A stretch of 64,000 bases of DNA from Littorina saxatilis (Eukaryota > Mollusca > Gastropoda > Littorinimorpha > Littorinidae), in the NCBI RefSeq assembly GCF_037325665.1, contig NC_090261.1, positions 69,626,036-69,690,035 on the forward strand, in the 5' to 3' direction. The position numbers and the translations under genes were made by a program. The notes below the pieces were generated by a model, which saw nothing but the letters and a program-made list of their open reading frames with translations, ran no database searches and was not told the origin of the DNA. This document shows, in pieces, positions 1 through 11,187 of the stretch; the stretch's first letter is position 1; the number at the start of each line of letters is the position of its first letter.

Positions 1-2169
1 GGAAAGCAACCAGCCTGTAGGTTTGTTGTTGTGTGTGGAAAGCAACCAGGCTGTAGGTTTGTTGTTGTGTGTGGAAAGCAACCAGCCTGTAGGTTTGTTG
101 TTGTGTGTGGAAAGCAACCAGCCTGTAGGTTTGTTGTTGTGTGTGGAAAGCAACCAGGCTGTAGGTTTGTTGTTGTGTGTGGAAAGCAACCAGGCTGTAG
201 GTTTGTTGTTGTGTGTGGAAAGCAACCAGGCTGTAGGTTTGTTGTTGTGTGTGGAAAGCAACCAGCCTGTAGGTTTGTTGTTGTGTGTGGAAAGCAACCA
301 GGCTGTAGGTTTGTTGTTGTGTGTGGAAAGCAACCAGGCTGTAGGTTTGTTGTTGTGTGTGGAAAGCAACCAGCCTGTAGGTTTGTTGTTGTGTGTGGAA
401 AGCAACCAGGCTGTAGGTTTGTTGTTGTGTGTGGAAAGCAACCAGCCTGTAGGTTTGTTGTTGTGTGTGGAAAGCAACCAGCCTGTAGGTTTGTTGTTGT
501 GTGTGGAAAGCAACCAGCCTGTAGGTTGGTTGTTGTGTGTGGAAAGCAACCAGCCTGTAGGTTTGTTGTGTGTGGAAAGCAACCAGGCTGTAGGTTTGTT
601 GTGTGTGGAAAGCAACCAGCCTGTAGGTTTGTTGTTGTGGAAAGCAACCAGGCTGTAGGTTTGTTGTTGTGTGTGGAAAGCAACCAGCCTGTAGGTTTGT
701 TGTTGTGTGTGGAAAGCAACCAGCCTGTAGGTTTGTTGTTGTGTGTGGAAAGCAACCAGCCTGTAGGTTTGTTGTTGTGTGTGGAAAGCAACCAGCCTGT
801 AGGTTTGTTGTTGTGTGTGGAAAGCAACCAGCCTGTAGGTTTGTTGTTGTGTGTGGAAAGCAACCAGCCTGTAGGTTTGTTGTTGTGTGTGTAAAGCAAC
901 CAGGCTGTAGGTTTGTTGTTGTGTGTGGAAAGCAACCAGGCTGTAGGTTTGTTGTTGTGTGTGGAAAGCAACCAGCCTGTAGGTTTGTTGTTGTGTGTGG
1001 AAAGCAACCAGCCTGTAGGTTTGTTGTGTGTGGAAAGCAACCAGCCTGTAGGTTTTTTGTTGTGTGTGGAAAGCAACCAGCCTGTAGGTTTGTTGTGTGT
1101 GGAAAGCAACCAGCCTGTAGGTTTGTTGTTGTGTGTGGAAAGCAACCAGGCTGTAGGTTTGTTGTTGTGTGTGGAAAGCAACCAGGCTGTAGGTTTGTTG
1201 TGTGTGGAAAGCAACCAGCTTGTAGGTTTGTTGTGTGTGGAAAGCAACCAGCCTGTCCTGGGCTGTAGGTTTGTTGTTGTGTGTGGAAAGCAACCAGGCT
1301 GTAGTTTTGTTGTGTGTGGAAAGCAACCAGGCTGTAGGTTTGTTGTTGTGTGTGGAAAGCAACCAGCCTGTAGGTTTGTTGTTGTGTGTGGAAAGCAACC
1401 AGGCTGTAGGTTTGTTGTGTGTGGAAAGCAACCAGGCTGTAGGTTTGTTGTGTGTGGAAAGCAACCAGGCTGTAGGTTTGTTGTGTGTGGAAAGCAACCA
1501 GCCTGTAGGTTTGTTGTTGTGTGTGGAAAGCAACCAGGCTGTAGGTTTGTTGTTGTGTGTGGAAAGCAACCAGCCTGTAGGTTGGTTGTTGTGTGTGGAA
1601 AGCAACCAGCCTGTAGGTTTGTTGTTGTGTGTGGAAAGCAACCAGCCTGTAGGTTTGTTGTGTGTGGAAAGCAACCAGCCTGTAGGTTTGTTGTGTGTGG
1701 AAAGCAACCAGGCTGTAGGTTGGTTGTTGTGTGTGGAAAGCAACCAGGCTGTAGGTTTGTTGTTGTGTGTGGAAAGCAACCAGCCTGTAGGTTGGTTGTT
1801 GTGTGTGGAAAGCAACCAGCCTGTAGGTTTGTTGTTGTGTGTGGAAAGCAACCAGCCTGTAGGTTTGTTGTTGTGTGTGGAAAGCAACCAGCCTGTAGGT
1901 TTGTTGTTGTGTGTGGAAAGCAACCAGCCTGTAGGTTTGTTGTTGTGTGTGGAAAGCAACCAGCCTGTAGGTTTGTTGTTGTGTGTGGAAAGCAACCAGG
2001 CTGTAGGTTTGTTGTGTGTGGAAAGCAACCAGCCTGTAGGTTTGTTGTTGTGTGTGGAAAGCAACCAGGCTGTAGGTTGGTTGTTGTGTGTGGAAAGCAA
2101 CCAGCCTGTAGGTTTGTTGTTGTGTGTGGAAAGCAACCAGCCTGTAGGTTTGTTGTTGTGTGTGGAAGT
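1..2169. repeat. 36/33-bp minisatellite array
   Basis: About 60 tandem copies of a unit reading GGAAAGCAACCAGCCTGTAG followed by GTTTGTTGTTGTGTGT. The full unit is 36 bp; a 33-bp form lacks one GTT. The central dinucleotide alternates between GCC and GGC (CAGCCTG/CAGGCTG), giving two interspersed variants, and a few units read GGTTGG. Because both lengths are multiples of three, long open frames run through it (repeats of LLLCVESNQPVG or VVCGKQPACRF), but these come from the unit length and are not evidence of a protein. The array begins before the window and decays at about 2160 into GTGGAAGTGGAAGGATGC. Confidence 0.95.
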
Positions 2170-3143
2170 GGAAGGATGCTCTTAACCAGGCAAAAGCCTG
2201 AATCAGTGAACGGATAGATCTATGGTGATGCAGGGTTTAACCTGGGAGAAAAAGGCAATGGGACATTTGTCCCCCTCAACCCAATTCCGATGGGACATAG
2301 TCGAAGGCAAGACGCGACAAAGAGGCCAGTACGTGTTTTGACCAATGGTGCAATATGGTGCCTTCTGAGAATTAGCCGCTATATTGTGTTATCTCTGTAT
2401 GTGAATGTGTAATCCAATGAAAAGTGTACATTTGGTGGCGCAGTGGTACGTAATCTCAATGCGCCCTGTGACGCACTGACGGAAATTGTGATGGGACATT
2501 TTCAGATTTAATGCGCCATTCAGGGCGCACTAGTAAATGAAACCCGGGTGATGTACAAGATGTTTTGCATAGGATTAAGAAAAATATCTTTCAGAGGGTA
2601 CTGATTACGAGGGAAAAGGCTTTGTTGCATCGTGGCCCACAGTCAGCCATTTCTGTCCAGTCTATTTGCTGCTCTTTCAGGAGCCTGTTTTTTTCACAAT
2701 TAAAATACTATCTTTGTTGGACAACATGAGTACTCCATGTTCTCCACTCTTGAAATGTTGCAATCTACAAACAAGTACAACTAGAAGAGAGTATACTGTG
2801 TGTGTTTGTTTTCTGTTGGTGTTTTGTTTAAATGTTTCCGTCTTGTGATAATGACACTTGCACTGTTATGACATGAAGAATTTCAGCTTGGAGAACAAAG
2901 TGAGGGACTTAGGTTTTTCATTTTGATTCTCTAGACTAAAAACTGAGACTAGACAGTAAATTTGAATGTACATTAACTGATTAAGACTTAATAAGAGTCA
3001 AAATACAAGAAAGGCTAGTTATTCGAACATTTATTGATAGACAGAACAAAACATTCACCAGTATGCAAATCTAGGGAACTTTGAACTGGACGGACAAACA
3101 ATAATGAAAATAAAGTGACGATTTGTACACTACATAAAAGTGA
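2170..3143. other. unassigned intergenic or intronic sequence
   Basis: No gene is recognised. The segment contains three GGGACAT motifs (2250-2500) and GC-rich words (GCGCCCTGTGACGCACTGACG and a related GCGCCATTCAGGGCGCAC) that look like the end of an old repeat, followed by AT-rich sequence. If BRF1 spans the BTBD gene, this is part of a BRF1 intron. Confidence 0.4.
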
Positions 3144-3146
3144 TAA

Positions 3147-3441
3147 GGCCTAAAAAAAAAATAGGTGTGGTTACGGTAACCCGACCTACCCTATTTTTAG
3201 GGGCCGACCCTATAACTTTTTATTACATTTGTCAAACAAAAAAAACAAAACAAAAACCCCAAGAAAACGAGTGCAGAAAACGCAATGAAAGCGAAAGCGC
3301 TCGAGTCGCACACTCCCTGTCAAGTAGGTTTAATTTGTACACATTAGAAAAAAAAAGTTTAAAAAAAAGGTGATTGCCTACCTTCCTACCCTATTTTTTT
3401 TGGTTATGTTACCGTAACCACACCTATTATTTTGTTTGGCC
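3147..3441. mobile_element. MITE with GGCC termini and TAA target duplication (PIF/Harbinger-like)
   Basis: A 295-bp element bounded by inverted repeats of about 35 bp. The left end reads GGCCTAAAAAAAAAATAGGT then GTGGTTACGGTAAC; the right end is its reverse complement with small changes. It is flanked by TAA on both sides (3144-3146, 3442-3444). A TWA-type target duplication is characteristic of PIF/Harbinger elements, so a non-autonomous member of that superfamily is the best guess. It carries no coding capacity. The same termini occur on the element at 8887-9674. Confidence 0.75.
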
Positions 3442-3444
3442 TAA

Positions 3445-4234
3445 TACTGTTTGATACATGGTTAGGAGTATGTTTCGGATTTCAGAGACTGTTGTTACTT
3501 AAAGCTATTGTTACACTCATTTCGTCTCTCCCTCTATTTACTAATTTAGTCATTACATTGTAGTGTTAAACATGCAACAGTATTGGCGTTAACCGGTAAT
3601 TTACCGGTTGAAACGAGAAACTACCGGAACAAAATTGGCTGCCGGTATGACCTACCGGTTAATTTGTAGAACTACCTTTTTTTTTTTTAGCTGGCAAAAC
3701 TATAAAACCAGTACTCTGAGTTGGACTGGAACTGGTTCCAATGACCAGCCTACCGTTCTTTTCTGGACTGTTTGCTTCATTAAAGTTTGCGTACCGTTCG
3801 AAAAAAAGTACTAGCGCCATCACTGTGCAAAACTGTTGATACATGTAGTTGTACACACAAAACTGCCTCTACCTTACAGTATTTGTTCAGTAGTTCACAG
3901 TACCTGGTACTTCTACTACATCACCCAAGAGACAGAGTTAAGGTTTTCCAACGCTATGATTAAAACATAATTAATAAATTATGTACATGAATAACATTCT
4001 TACAATGAAACTGGTCACAGAATTTGCAGTTCACGCACTGTATCTGTAGATACCATACCGGCCGTTGCGTGCATACTCATAACCACATTCACTTCCCCCA
4101 CATCTTGTCAAAGTCACACACTGTTCATGGGTAGGCATGTACAACTAACAGATTTTGAGACTTGTCATTGCGCTACACAGGGTTACTACAGTTTTTGGAA
4201 AAGGTTTTCCCAGAGAGAGTTCAGGGCCAGTCAT
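3445..4234. other. unassigned sequence downstream of the BTBD gene
   Basis: AT-rich, with several ACCGGT/TACCGGT words at 3590-3660 (a possible old inverted-repeat element) and a T-run at 3677. Part may be 3' untranslated sequence of the minus-strand BTBD gene, but no polyadenylation site was assigned. Confidence 0.35.
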
Positions 4235-4559
4235 ACTGATTGAATACTGTCACATTCTACAGTTCTGAATACAGTCACATTCTAGTGACCAAGTGCGTAG
4301 GTTTCAGCAAAAGAAAAGCAACTCTGGTATCTGCCCGCCCTGGACCCCTGTGCCATTTGTACTGTCGGACGAACACTAAAACTGGAAGATCACTGATTGA
4401 ATACTGTCACATTCTATGGTTCTGAATACAGTCACAATCTCACATTCTAGTAACTACTAAGTGCGTAGGTTTCAACAAAAGAAAAGCAACTCTGGTATCT
4501 GCCCTCCCTGGACCCCTGTGCCATTTGTACTGTCTGACGAACACTGAAACTGGAAGGTC
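4235..4559. repeat. tandem duplication of the 3' end of the BTBD terminal exon
   Basis: Two head-to-tail copies (about 4235-4389 and 4390-4559) begin with ACTGATTGAATACTGTCACA and run through a stretch encoding the last ~27 codons of the BTBD gene on the minus strand. The copy at 4390-4559 joins the rest of the gene. The copy at 4235-4389 lies downstream of the stop codon and differs by scattered substitutions and a ~15-bp indel, so the duplication is not recent. It would be in the 3' UTR. Confidence 0.85.
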
Positions 4560-7301
4560 ACCTTGCCACACTGCACCTCTGCTAACCCCTCCTGTCCAAA
4601 GTAGCTGAGCTCAGTCCCGTCCAGTACCGCACTGGCCGTGTAGAATGTCTCTGCTTCTATTTGCACAGGGTTGTCAAACAGCACAGGGAAAGTGTTGCTG
4701 GATCCATCTGATTTAAACGTTGTTAAATTCTGGCTGAGCAGCACCCCGTTTTTCTTCAGTTCTATTCTGACGAGATACTCCGCGGCTCCGTTGCTGGAAC
4801 CGTACAGCCCAAAACCCACAATGAAGGTGCGTTTGTCAACGGAAAACTGGATGCTGTCGCAGCGGCCCCGATAGCGCCACTGATTGCTGCGATAGGCGGA
4901 AGACTGGAAGCGGTGAACACAGTACTGGATGAGACCTTTACGATGCTTGCATTCGAACTTGAGCTCAGGTTTGTTGTTTGCTGTGAAGTGGAGGAAGATG
5001 TCGGTGGTCTCTTGAGCGGTCAGCATTCCCGACTGGGCCGGACCGTTGGCGAACTCCTCCAGGTTCATTGCTGGCATACGCACCAGGTACAGACTTGGAC
5101 CCAATACCTGCACACACAAACAAATAATTATCAAAAGTGTCTGTTGAAAGGAGTGTTCCTGACCATCAAAACCCTACCATCAAGTCACTGGGTAGGTGAA
5201 ATGATCAGGCGTCATGTGGAAAAACCAGTAATAATGGAGTGAATTCGAATTTTACGTCTTTCTTTTGGCAGAGCTACAAAGAAGGGGTGATACAAGAGAT
5301 TTCTGTCTCAGACACCTGTTTGATTCTGAGCATGGGTTTGAAAAATAATCTTAAGACTTAATCAATCTTGAATCATTTGAAATCTAAATTGTAGAAACTA
5401 CCTACTCCTATAACTTAAGCTATCTTCTTCTTCTTCTTCTTCTGCGTTCGTGGGCTGAAACTCCCATGTACACTCGTGTTTTTTGAGTGGAATTTTACGT
5501 GTATGACCGTTTTTTACCCCGCCATTTAGGCAGCCATACGCCGTTTTCGGAGGAAGCATGCTGGGTATTTTTGTGTTTCTATAACCCACCGAACTCTGAC
5601 ATGGATTACAGGATCTTTTTCGTGCGCACTTGGTCTTGTGCTTGCGTGTACACACGGGGGTGTTCGGACACCGAGGAGAGTCTGCACACAAAGTTGACTC
5701 TGAGAAATAAATCTCTCGCCGAACGTGGGGACGAACTCACGCTGACAGCGGCCAACTGGATACAAATCCAGCGCGCTACCGACTGAGCTACATCCCCGCC
5801 CCACTTAAGCTATCAAATGATTGACTGTTATGGTTTTTTGTTGGCCCTACATGGACACTATGCAAGAGTTCTTGTACTGGCTCTGGTACTAAATCTTCGC
5901 TGTTCAAGTTGCACCAACCTCCCTTAACATGTTCATACTTTCTACCCAAAAGAATGTCTGTGTTAAACGAGAGAGAGGCTGGCCGAGAACTGGAGTTGTA
6001 CTGCAGCAACCAGGAGAAAGAAAAAGAAGAAACTTGTACTGCAGCAACCATACAACCTTCACTGAATCCTAACTTACCTGTCGTTTGTTTTCTGCCATCA
6101 CTTCCAAATCCTGCCGCCGGCACTCCGCCTCAGCCCAGCGCATAACCGCCATAAAGACGGATGCTTCCCTGGCGTTGAGGGTCTCCCTGCTCAGTATGGT
6201 CTCGAGAGTTTTGTGGTCGATGTCAGCGAATCCCTCGGACCTCAGCGCCTCTTCGGCCTGCGCGTCGATCACCTCCCAGCACCTCTGCATGAGGTGCAGC
6301 TCCTCAAACAGTCGACCCTGGCTGAGCAGGACGCAGGCGTTGCGAGCGCTGAGACTGGTCTCCAGGTAGTTGACACAGGCCTGAGCCAAGTGCGACACAA
6401 TGTACTTCTTTGCCACGTACAGGGTTGCCAGGACGTTGTCTGCTTCCAGCTGGATCTCATCAGTGTAGAGATACCTGTGAATAGAGACAAAGGAGACTGT
6501 AAATTCTGTGTTCCACTGTTTTAATTAATAAATTATGGCACTGCCCCTACCTAGCATTTCTGCCAAGAAACACAACTTTGGACTTCTTTATTAAGTCAAT
6601 GATTGTAACTATTTCATCACATTTGTACATATTGTTAAAGTGAAGATCAATTCAAGGTCTCTCATACTGTATGATACACAATGCAGACACATTTGAAAGA
6701 GAATTACAGAATAAAGGAATGTAACAAGAAATAAACATATCAACAACAAAAAAACCAAGAGAATAATTCTTCACCTGAGGAGATTCTGGAAAGCGACAGG
6801 CTCTACGTCTGGGATCTCGACTTCTTTCATCTCATCAGCCAGGCCTCCGAAGAACATGGCAAAGAACACAGAGCTACCAGTGGCCAAAACGTACTTGTGG
6901 GCCGGAAACTTCTTCACGTTTCCTTCTGCGCCCACGCGAAACGTCACATCTGACATGAGGGGGTTGTTGAACATGGCGGCGTTCCGGTCGCGCACGCACG
7001 ACTGATTGGCCTGCCAGTTTTGCTCTTCCGTCGCCTGTGCTGTGGGGAGCTGCTGGGAGGATTGGGAGGGAGGACTAGGTCGGGAGGACGTTGCCTGGTT
7101 GACGGCAACAGCACCTGCTGGCTGCCAGGAGATAGGGATTGCCCTGTTGTCAACGATGTGCGGCTGGATGGTTGTGGTGGTAGAGGAGGAGGATTTTGAA
7201 GGGGAGAAAACGGGCACGACGTAGTTCTGCGGCACCTCCTGGTTGATGTCCTCCTCCTCCTTCTGCCGAGGGAGGCAGGACTTGGTGACAGCTGCCATCA
7301 T
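4472..7301 (-). CDS. BTB-BACK-PHR protein, BTBD3/BTBD6 type
   Basis: Three coding exons on the minus strand: 7301-6775, 6474-6078 and 5107-4472, all with GT-AG junctions. Phases fit and give 519 codons plus TGA, close to vertebrate BTBD3/BTBD6. Residues 1-100 are a low-complexity Ser/Pro/Gln-rich leader. A BTB/POZ domain follows (about 105-215, with MSDVTFRVG and FPAHKYVLATGSSVFFAMF, finished across the first junction by YLYTDEI). A BACK domain lies at about 220-320, and a PHR domain at about 365-518 with HRFQSSAYRSNQWRYRGRCD and a C-terminal NGTGVQGGQIPELLF motif diagnostic of this subfamily rather than BTBD1/2. Family knowledge: these are cytoplasmic substrate adaptors of Cullin-3 ubiquitin ligases, and zebrafish Btbd6 promotes neurogenesis by degrading Plzf. 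The start was taken as the first ATG of ATGATG at 7301, just after an acceptor (exon from 7308). The last residues (LLFFC) differ slightly from the usual IFYA. Confidence 0.93.
5424..5802 (-). mobile_element. tRNA-derived SINE, full length
   Basis: Minus-strand copy of a ~378-bp SINE lying in the last intron of the BTBD gene. The tRNA-like head carries an A box (TAGCTCAGTCGGTA) and a B box (GAGTTCGTCCCC). The body contains CAGACTCTCCTCGGTGTCCG, and the 3' end carries a small hairpin and a (GAA)n tail. It is flanked by an 11-bp direct repeat, ACTTAAGCTAT (5413-5423 and 5803-5813). The same family is at 28637-29011 on the plus strand. Apparent reading frames in it come from the SINE, not a gene. 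Confidence 0.9.
6475..6774 (-). other. BTBD intron 2
   Basis: Intron between BTB-containing exon 1 and exon 2, with donor AG|GTGAAG and acceptor TTCACAG. AT-rich, no recognisable element inside. Confidence 0.8.
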
Positions 7302-7308
7302 GCTAGAT

Positions 7309-8160
7309 CTGTTGGCAGACAGTTTGAGAATACACAAACAATTGAGGACTTTAAACTCGAAAGGGGTGTGTAAAAAGATCAGGATGAAAGTTGCTTGTTC
7401 ATTTTAATGATCGTTATTCTCTCAGGTGACAGGTACTCTATTGCAGGTCATATGCATATAAATTTAGAGCCCTTAAATCCCTTTGTTTCTCAGTGCATTG
7501 TGTAAAGAGAGGATGATTCACCACGGGAATGCAGTACAGAAAAGAGGAATTACCAACTTCTAGCATGGAAATTAATCTCTGTGGATCTAAGATAGCCTTT
7601 AGGTGAAGTGATTCCACTACTTTGAAGCGTTAGTTCAACAGTTTTGTAAGCCCAAACAGTTGTTACTTGTTTAATAGAACAATTTAAACACATGTAACAC
7701 ACACATTCAGAAAAAAGCCATGGTTGATCTCTTAATCAAGTCAATACTATGCCCTAGCTACTTTAAGACATGGAAAAGGTGATCATCAAAAGTGGCATTC
7801 ATTCACAGCCTGTGAGTGTGAGCATGACCATAGAACAAACTTTCAGCTATGCAGTGGTTGTATCTGAAGTTTCACTGTTAACGCAATAGCCCTAATAAAA
7901 AATTAAAAAGGTGTTCAAATCGCCAAAAACTGGTAGTGGCAGTACTGGCACAAATTCCCAAGAACTGGCAGTGGCATGTTTTTCACTCGGTGATTTACAA
8001 GTCTTTCGCAGAGTAAACACTTTCAACTGTAGATAGCTAGGTATCATAAAATTTCAACTGGAGTTTCTCATAGTCATACTAAAGTATTAAAGGAGAAAGC
8101 TGTTTGCAATGGGACCTAAATTGCTTCAAACAGGAAGAAAGAAAAGAAAACTGTTGGTAT
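7309..8160. other. upstream region or first intron of the BTBD gene
   Basis: Non-coding sequence immediately 5' of BTBD coding exon 1, whose acceptor AACAG|ATCTAGC lies at 7309-7310. This implies at least one upstream noncoding exon. No gene or element was recognised here. Confidence 0.5.
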
Positions 8161-8169
8161 GAGCCGTAA

Positions 8170-8403
8170 GTTTGTTTGTTTGCTTAACGCCCAGCCGACC
8201 AGAAGGGCCATATCAGGGTGGTGCTGCTTTGTCATATAACATGCGTCACACACAAGACAGAAGTCGCAGCACAGGCTTCATGCCTCACCCAGTCAAATTA
8301 TTCTGACACCGGACCAACCAGTCCTAGCACTAACCCCATAATGCCAGACGCCAGGCGGAGCAGCCACTAGATTGCCAATTTTAATGTCTTAGGTATGACC
8401 CGG
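8170..8403 (-). mobile_element. SINE fragment, minus orientation
   Basis: The stretch from TTTGTTTGCTTAACGCCCAG through CACCGGACCAACCAGTCCTA to GGTATGACCCGG resembles a dispersed molluscan SINE body that I recognise from memory. In full copies a reverse-strand tRNA head follows. Here the head is missing and the copy ends at the junction with the 8404-8825 element. Confidence 0.6.
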
Positions 8404-8825
8404 TGTGACGTTTTCATCTTTCGCCGTGTTGATATTTCGCTTCTCGGCCTCGTAGTATAAACTCTACACTGAACAAAAAAACACCCTTCGATAGTACTGA
8501 TGAGCGACCTTGTATACCTTACATTCATGGGGCCAAATTTGTCCAACCAATTTGTTTTATTTAACTTAGAAATTTGATTCATCCTAAAATGTTTCCTTCT
8601 TACTCAAGGGACGTAACTACTCAGTACACGTTTTCGAAGAATTCGATATATTTTGGGGTTGAAATCTATTAAATTTTACCACCAATTTTCTTCACATGCA
8701 AGAAACTGACATGCTTTTCGTCCATAAATAATTTCACTTCTTAATTTTACCAGGAAACAACATTTCAGTCTTGAGTATATGTCGAGGGGGAAATATGTAC
8801 ACAGGCGAAAGATGAAATCGTGACA
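8404..8825. mobile_element. MITE with CCGG target duplication
   Basis: A 422-bp non-coding element with ~22-bp inverted ends, TGTGACGTTTTCATCTTTCG on the left and the reverse complement of TGTCACGATTTCATCTTTCG on the right. It is flanked by CCGG at 8400-8403 and 8826-8829. Superfamily not assigned. It abuts or interrupts the SINE fragment to its left. Confidence 0.7.
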
Positions 8826-8886
8826 CCGGTCAGCCGTAAGTTCACCGAGTTAAAAAAAACCACCACTGAGTTCAATCATAGTGTAA

Positions 8887-8953
8887 GGCCAACAAAAAAA
8901 AATGCTTTGGTTACGGTTTCATGGCCAAAAAAAATAGGGTAGGTAGGTCGATT

Positions 8954-8985
<32 letters not shown>

Positions 8986-9674
8986 GGTTGGTCCCTCTTG
9001 AAATGATAAAAATATTTGTGTATGCAGGATATTCGAGGTATTTTCATATGGTGTATTTGGAACCACAGATATTAATTACTTTTTCATGCTAAGAAAAGAA
9101 AACTGGACATACCCTTTAAACTGTATAGTGCCACTAGTGAACACAGTTTTCGAGAGTCATGCCAAAGTCCAGTTCGAAAGAGTCTTCGGGCTCGGCACTT
9201 ATTTTCGTCGACCCAACACATTTTATCCCGAACAGTTTGCCGTCCAAAGTTGGATGAAAATCATGAAAAATGTCCACCAAGGTTGCACTCTTCGAGTACC
9301 GAATTATCAGTCGTGTTTGTTCGATATGAACGCACTTTCCGAATACGATTGCAAATGCAGACGACATCTTTTTACGTTCGCGCAACGAACGAACGCACGA
9401 GACTGACTTCCCTTGGATATGGGAGTTGTAAAAAGCGGAGTGGTGTCCCTTGTCGGGCTTGTTGTTGTCTGCTCGCCGGCGATCGATGTTTTCTCTGTGC
9501 CGTGGTGTTGTCGTTTTCGGTGGGTTTTTGTGTGTGTGTGTGTGTTTTTTTTGTGTATGTATGTGTTTGGTTCATTTTATTTTTAGCTTTAGGACCAAAT
9601 AAAAAGTTTAGGGTCGGCCCAAAAAGTTAGGGTCGGTCGGGAAACCGTAACCAAAGCATTTTTTTTTTTTGGCC
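8887..9674. mobile_element. MITE with GGCC termini and TAA target duplication, longer copy
   Basis: A 788-bp element ending in GGCCAACA on the left and TTTGGCC on the right, with a shared inverted core ATGCTTTGGTTACGGTTTC next to a poly-T/poly-A tract. It is flanked by TAA (8884-8886, 9675-9677). The terminal design matches the 295-bp copy at 3147-3441 (GGCC, A-run, GGTTACGGT), so they form one family with different internal lengths. No transposase seen; short frames at 9086-9630 have no recognisable domain. Confidence 0.75.
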
Positions 9675-10050
9675 TAATGGGGCAGGGCCAACAATAACAA
9701 CACGTCACCACAAACTGACCTGACATTGACAAAGAACGTATGGAAGACAAGTGCGATATTTTCACCATCAAGACGTTATCTAATCTGTTTGATACAATCT
9801 TAGCTACTTGTTGCCTGCTTCACGCCCCCTCTCACTAGCGCAACGTAATCGATAGAACTTTCTTTGCTTGACTTCTTCGAATCTTTGTAAGAGTGCAACC
9901 ACTGTGCACAGACTGACAGAGAGTGCGAGTGCTCGATGTTGGTTCCTGTTTTGTGAGCCATCGGAAGCCCTAATTTGAGCGAAAGTATTGCGTTTCAGTT
10001 TTCTATTGCCTTGGAAAGCATGTTAGACGCTGCATTAAGAGAGTATTTAC

Positions 10051-10196
10051 CTGTAACAGTGCCAGGCAGCATCTAAAGTCTTTCGATAGACGAGGATGTG
10101 TGGTTTCGTCTCGACACAAATCTTCACCCCGCTGCCGCGCCCCCTTGCGACAGTAAAAACGAAAGTAGAAGTTACCTCCCTTGAACTCTAATGTCC

Positions 10197-10200
<4 letters not shown>
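10051..10200 (-). other. possible noncoding first exon and promoter area of the BTBD gene
   Basis: On the minus strand this GC-richer stretch ends in GCACTGTTACAG|GTAAATAC, a good splice donor (exon end 10051). It could join the acceptor at 7309, just before the ATG at 7301. The upstream end is not defined and is followed by a (TC)n tract. Inference only; transcript data are absent. Confidence 0.35.

Positions 10201-10291
<91 letters not shown>
10201..10291. repeat. (TC)n microsatellite
   Basis: About 45 uninterrupted CT dinucleotides. Confidence 0.98.
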
Positions 10292-10294
<3 letters not shown>

Positions 10295-10886
10295 GCTCCC
10301 TTTAATTTATCTCTCTGGTTGTTTTCTTCTTAACTCATCTTAAATATTACATTTTAAAACCATACTTTTTTCCCCAAGCATTTCAAAGCCTTGTGAAGTA
10401 ACATTTGATTTTCAGTCTTTTCTGTAAGATTTGTTGTTTTGATTTTGACCAGCAGCTTTTTCATTATTCAGACAGTAACACTGTCCAAGTATCAACAAAC
10501 TAGTTATTAGTTGTAGGATTTACATACATTTGCAAGTTCTTATTATGCAGTAAGATACATGGTTAGTAGTAAGGTAGTAAGTCTTCCAAAAATTTGAAAA
10601 CAAACAAGAAGAAAGTGTTCTCTAAAAACATACTGAGTACACTAAGATAAAGAGACCAAATACAAAAATACTCACCCAATCTCACCAACCCCCACACTGA
10701 CACACACTAATACACAAATAAGGGGGGTAAGGGGGGGGGGGGGGGTACCTATTGCTTTCAGGTTTTTTTCTTCTCACAAATTCATGATCTCATTGCTGGC
10801 AAATTGATGATGGGAAAGAGGAAAACAGATTGCTGACCTCACTGTTAAAATACCTGCTGCTCATTGTGTTATTTTTATGTGTGCAG
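10292..10886 (+). other. intronic sequence upstream of the first in-window BRF1 exon
   Basis: AT-rich sequence with a G-run at 10732-10745, ending in the acceptor TTTATGTGTGCAG. No coding exon for the missing BRF1 N-terminus was found here or earlier. Confidence 0.6.
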
Positions 10887-11055
10887 ATCCTTGTTTATAC
10901 ATTGATCGGTTTGCCGGGCGCCTTCAGTTTGGAGACAAGAACAAAGATGTTTGTTCAACAGCTCTGCGACTGGTGCAGAGAATGAAGAGAGACTGGATAC
11001 ACACAGGGCGAAGACCCTCAGGCTTATGTGGTGCAGGTACAACTATTTACTCTTC

Positions 11056-11095
<40 letters not shown>

Positions 11096-11141
11096 TGTGT
11101 AAGATAAACGAACTGAGGGGTACTTTCTGGGTTTACAGTGA

Positions 11142-11187
<46 letters not shown>

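Noticed and set aside
23-2217. Long open frames of repeated LLLCVESNQPVG or VVCGKQPACRF
   Set aside because: They follow from a 36/33-bp unit lacking stops in several frames; there is no start context, splice signal or non-repeat domain.
5526-5804. Frames beginning MGRGCSSVGSALDLYPVGR at 5526-5804 and the same peptide at 28610-28942
   Set aside because: Both lie entirely within copies of the tRNA-derived SINE; the A and B boxes and target duplications explain the sequence.
9086-9630. Coding region of 106-126 codons
   Set aside because: It lies inside the 8887-9674 MITE and has no recognisable domain.
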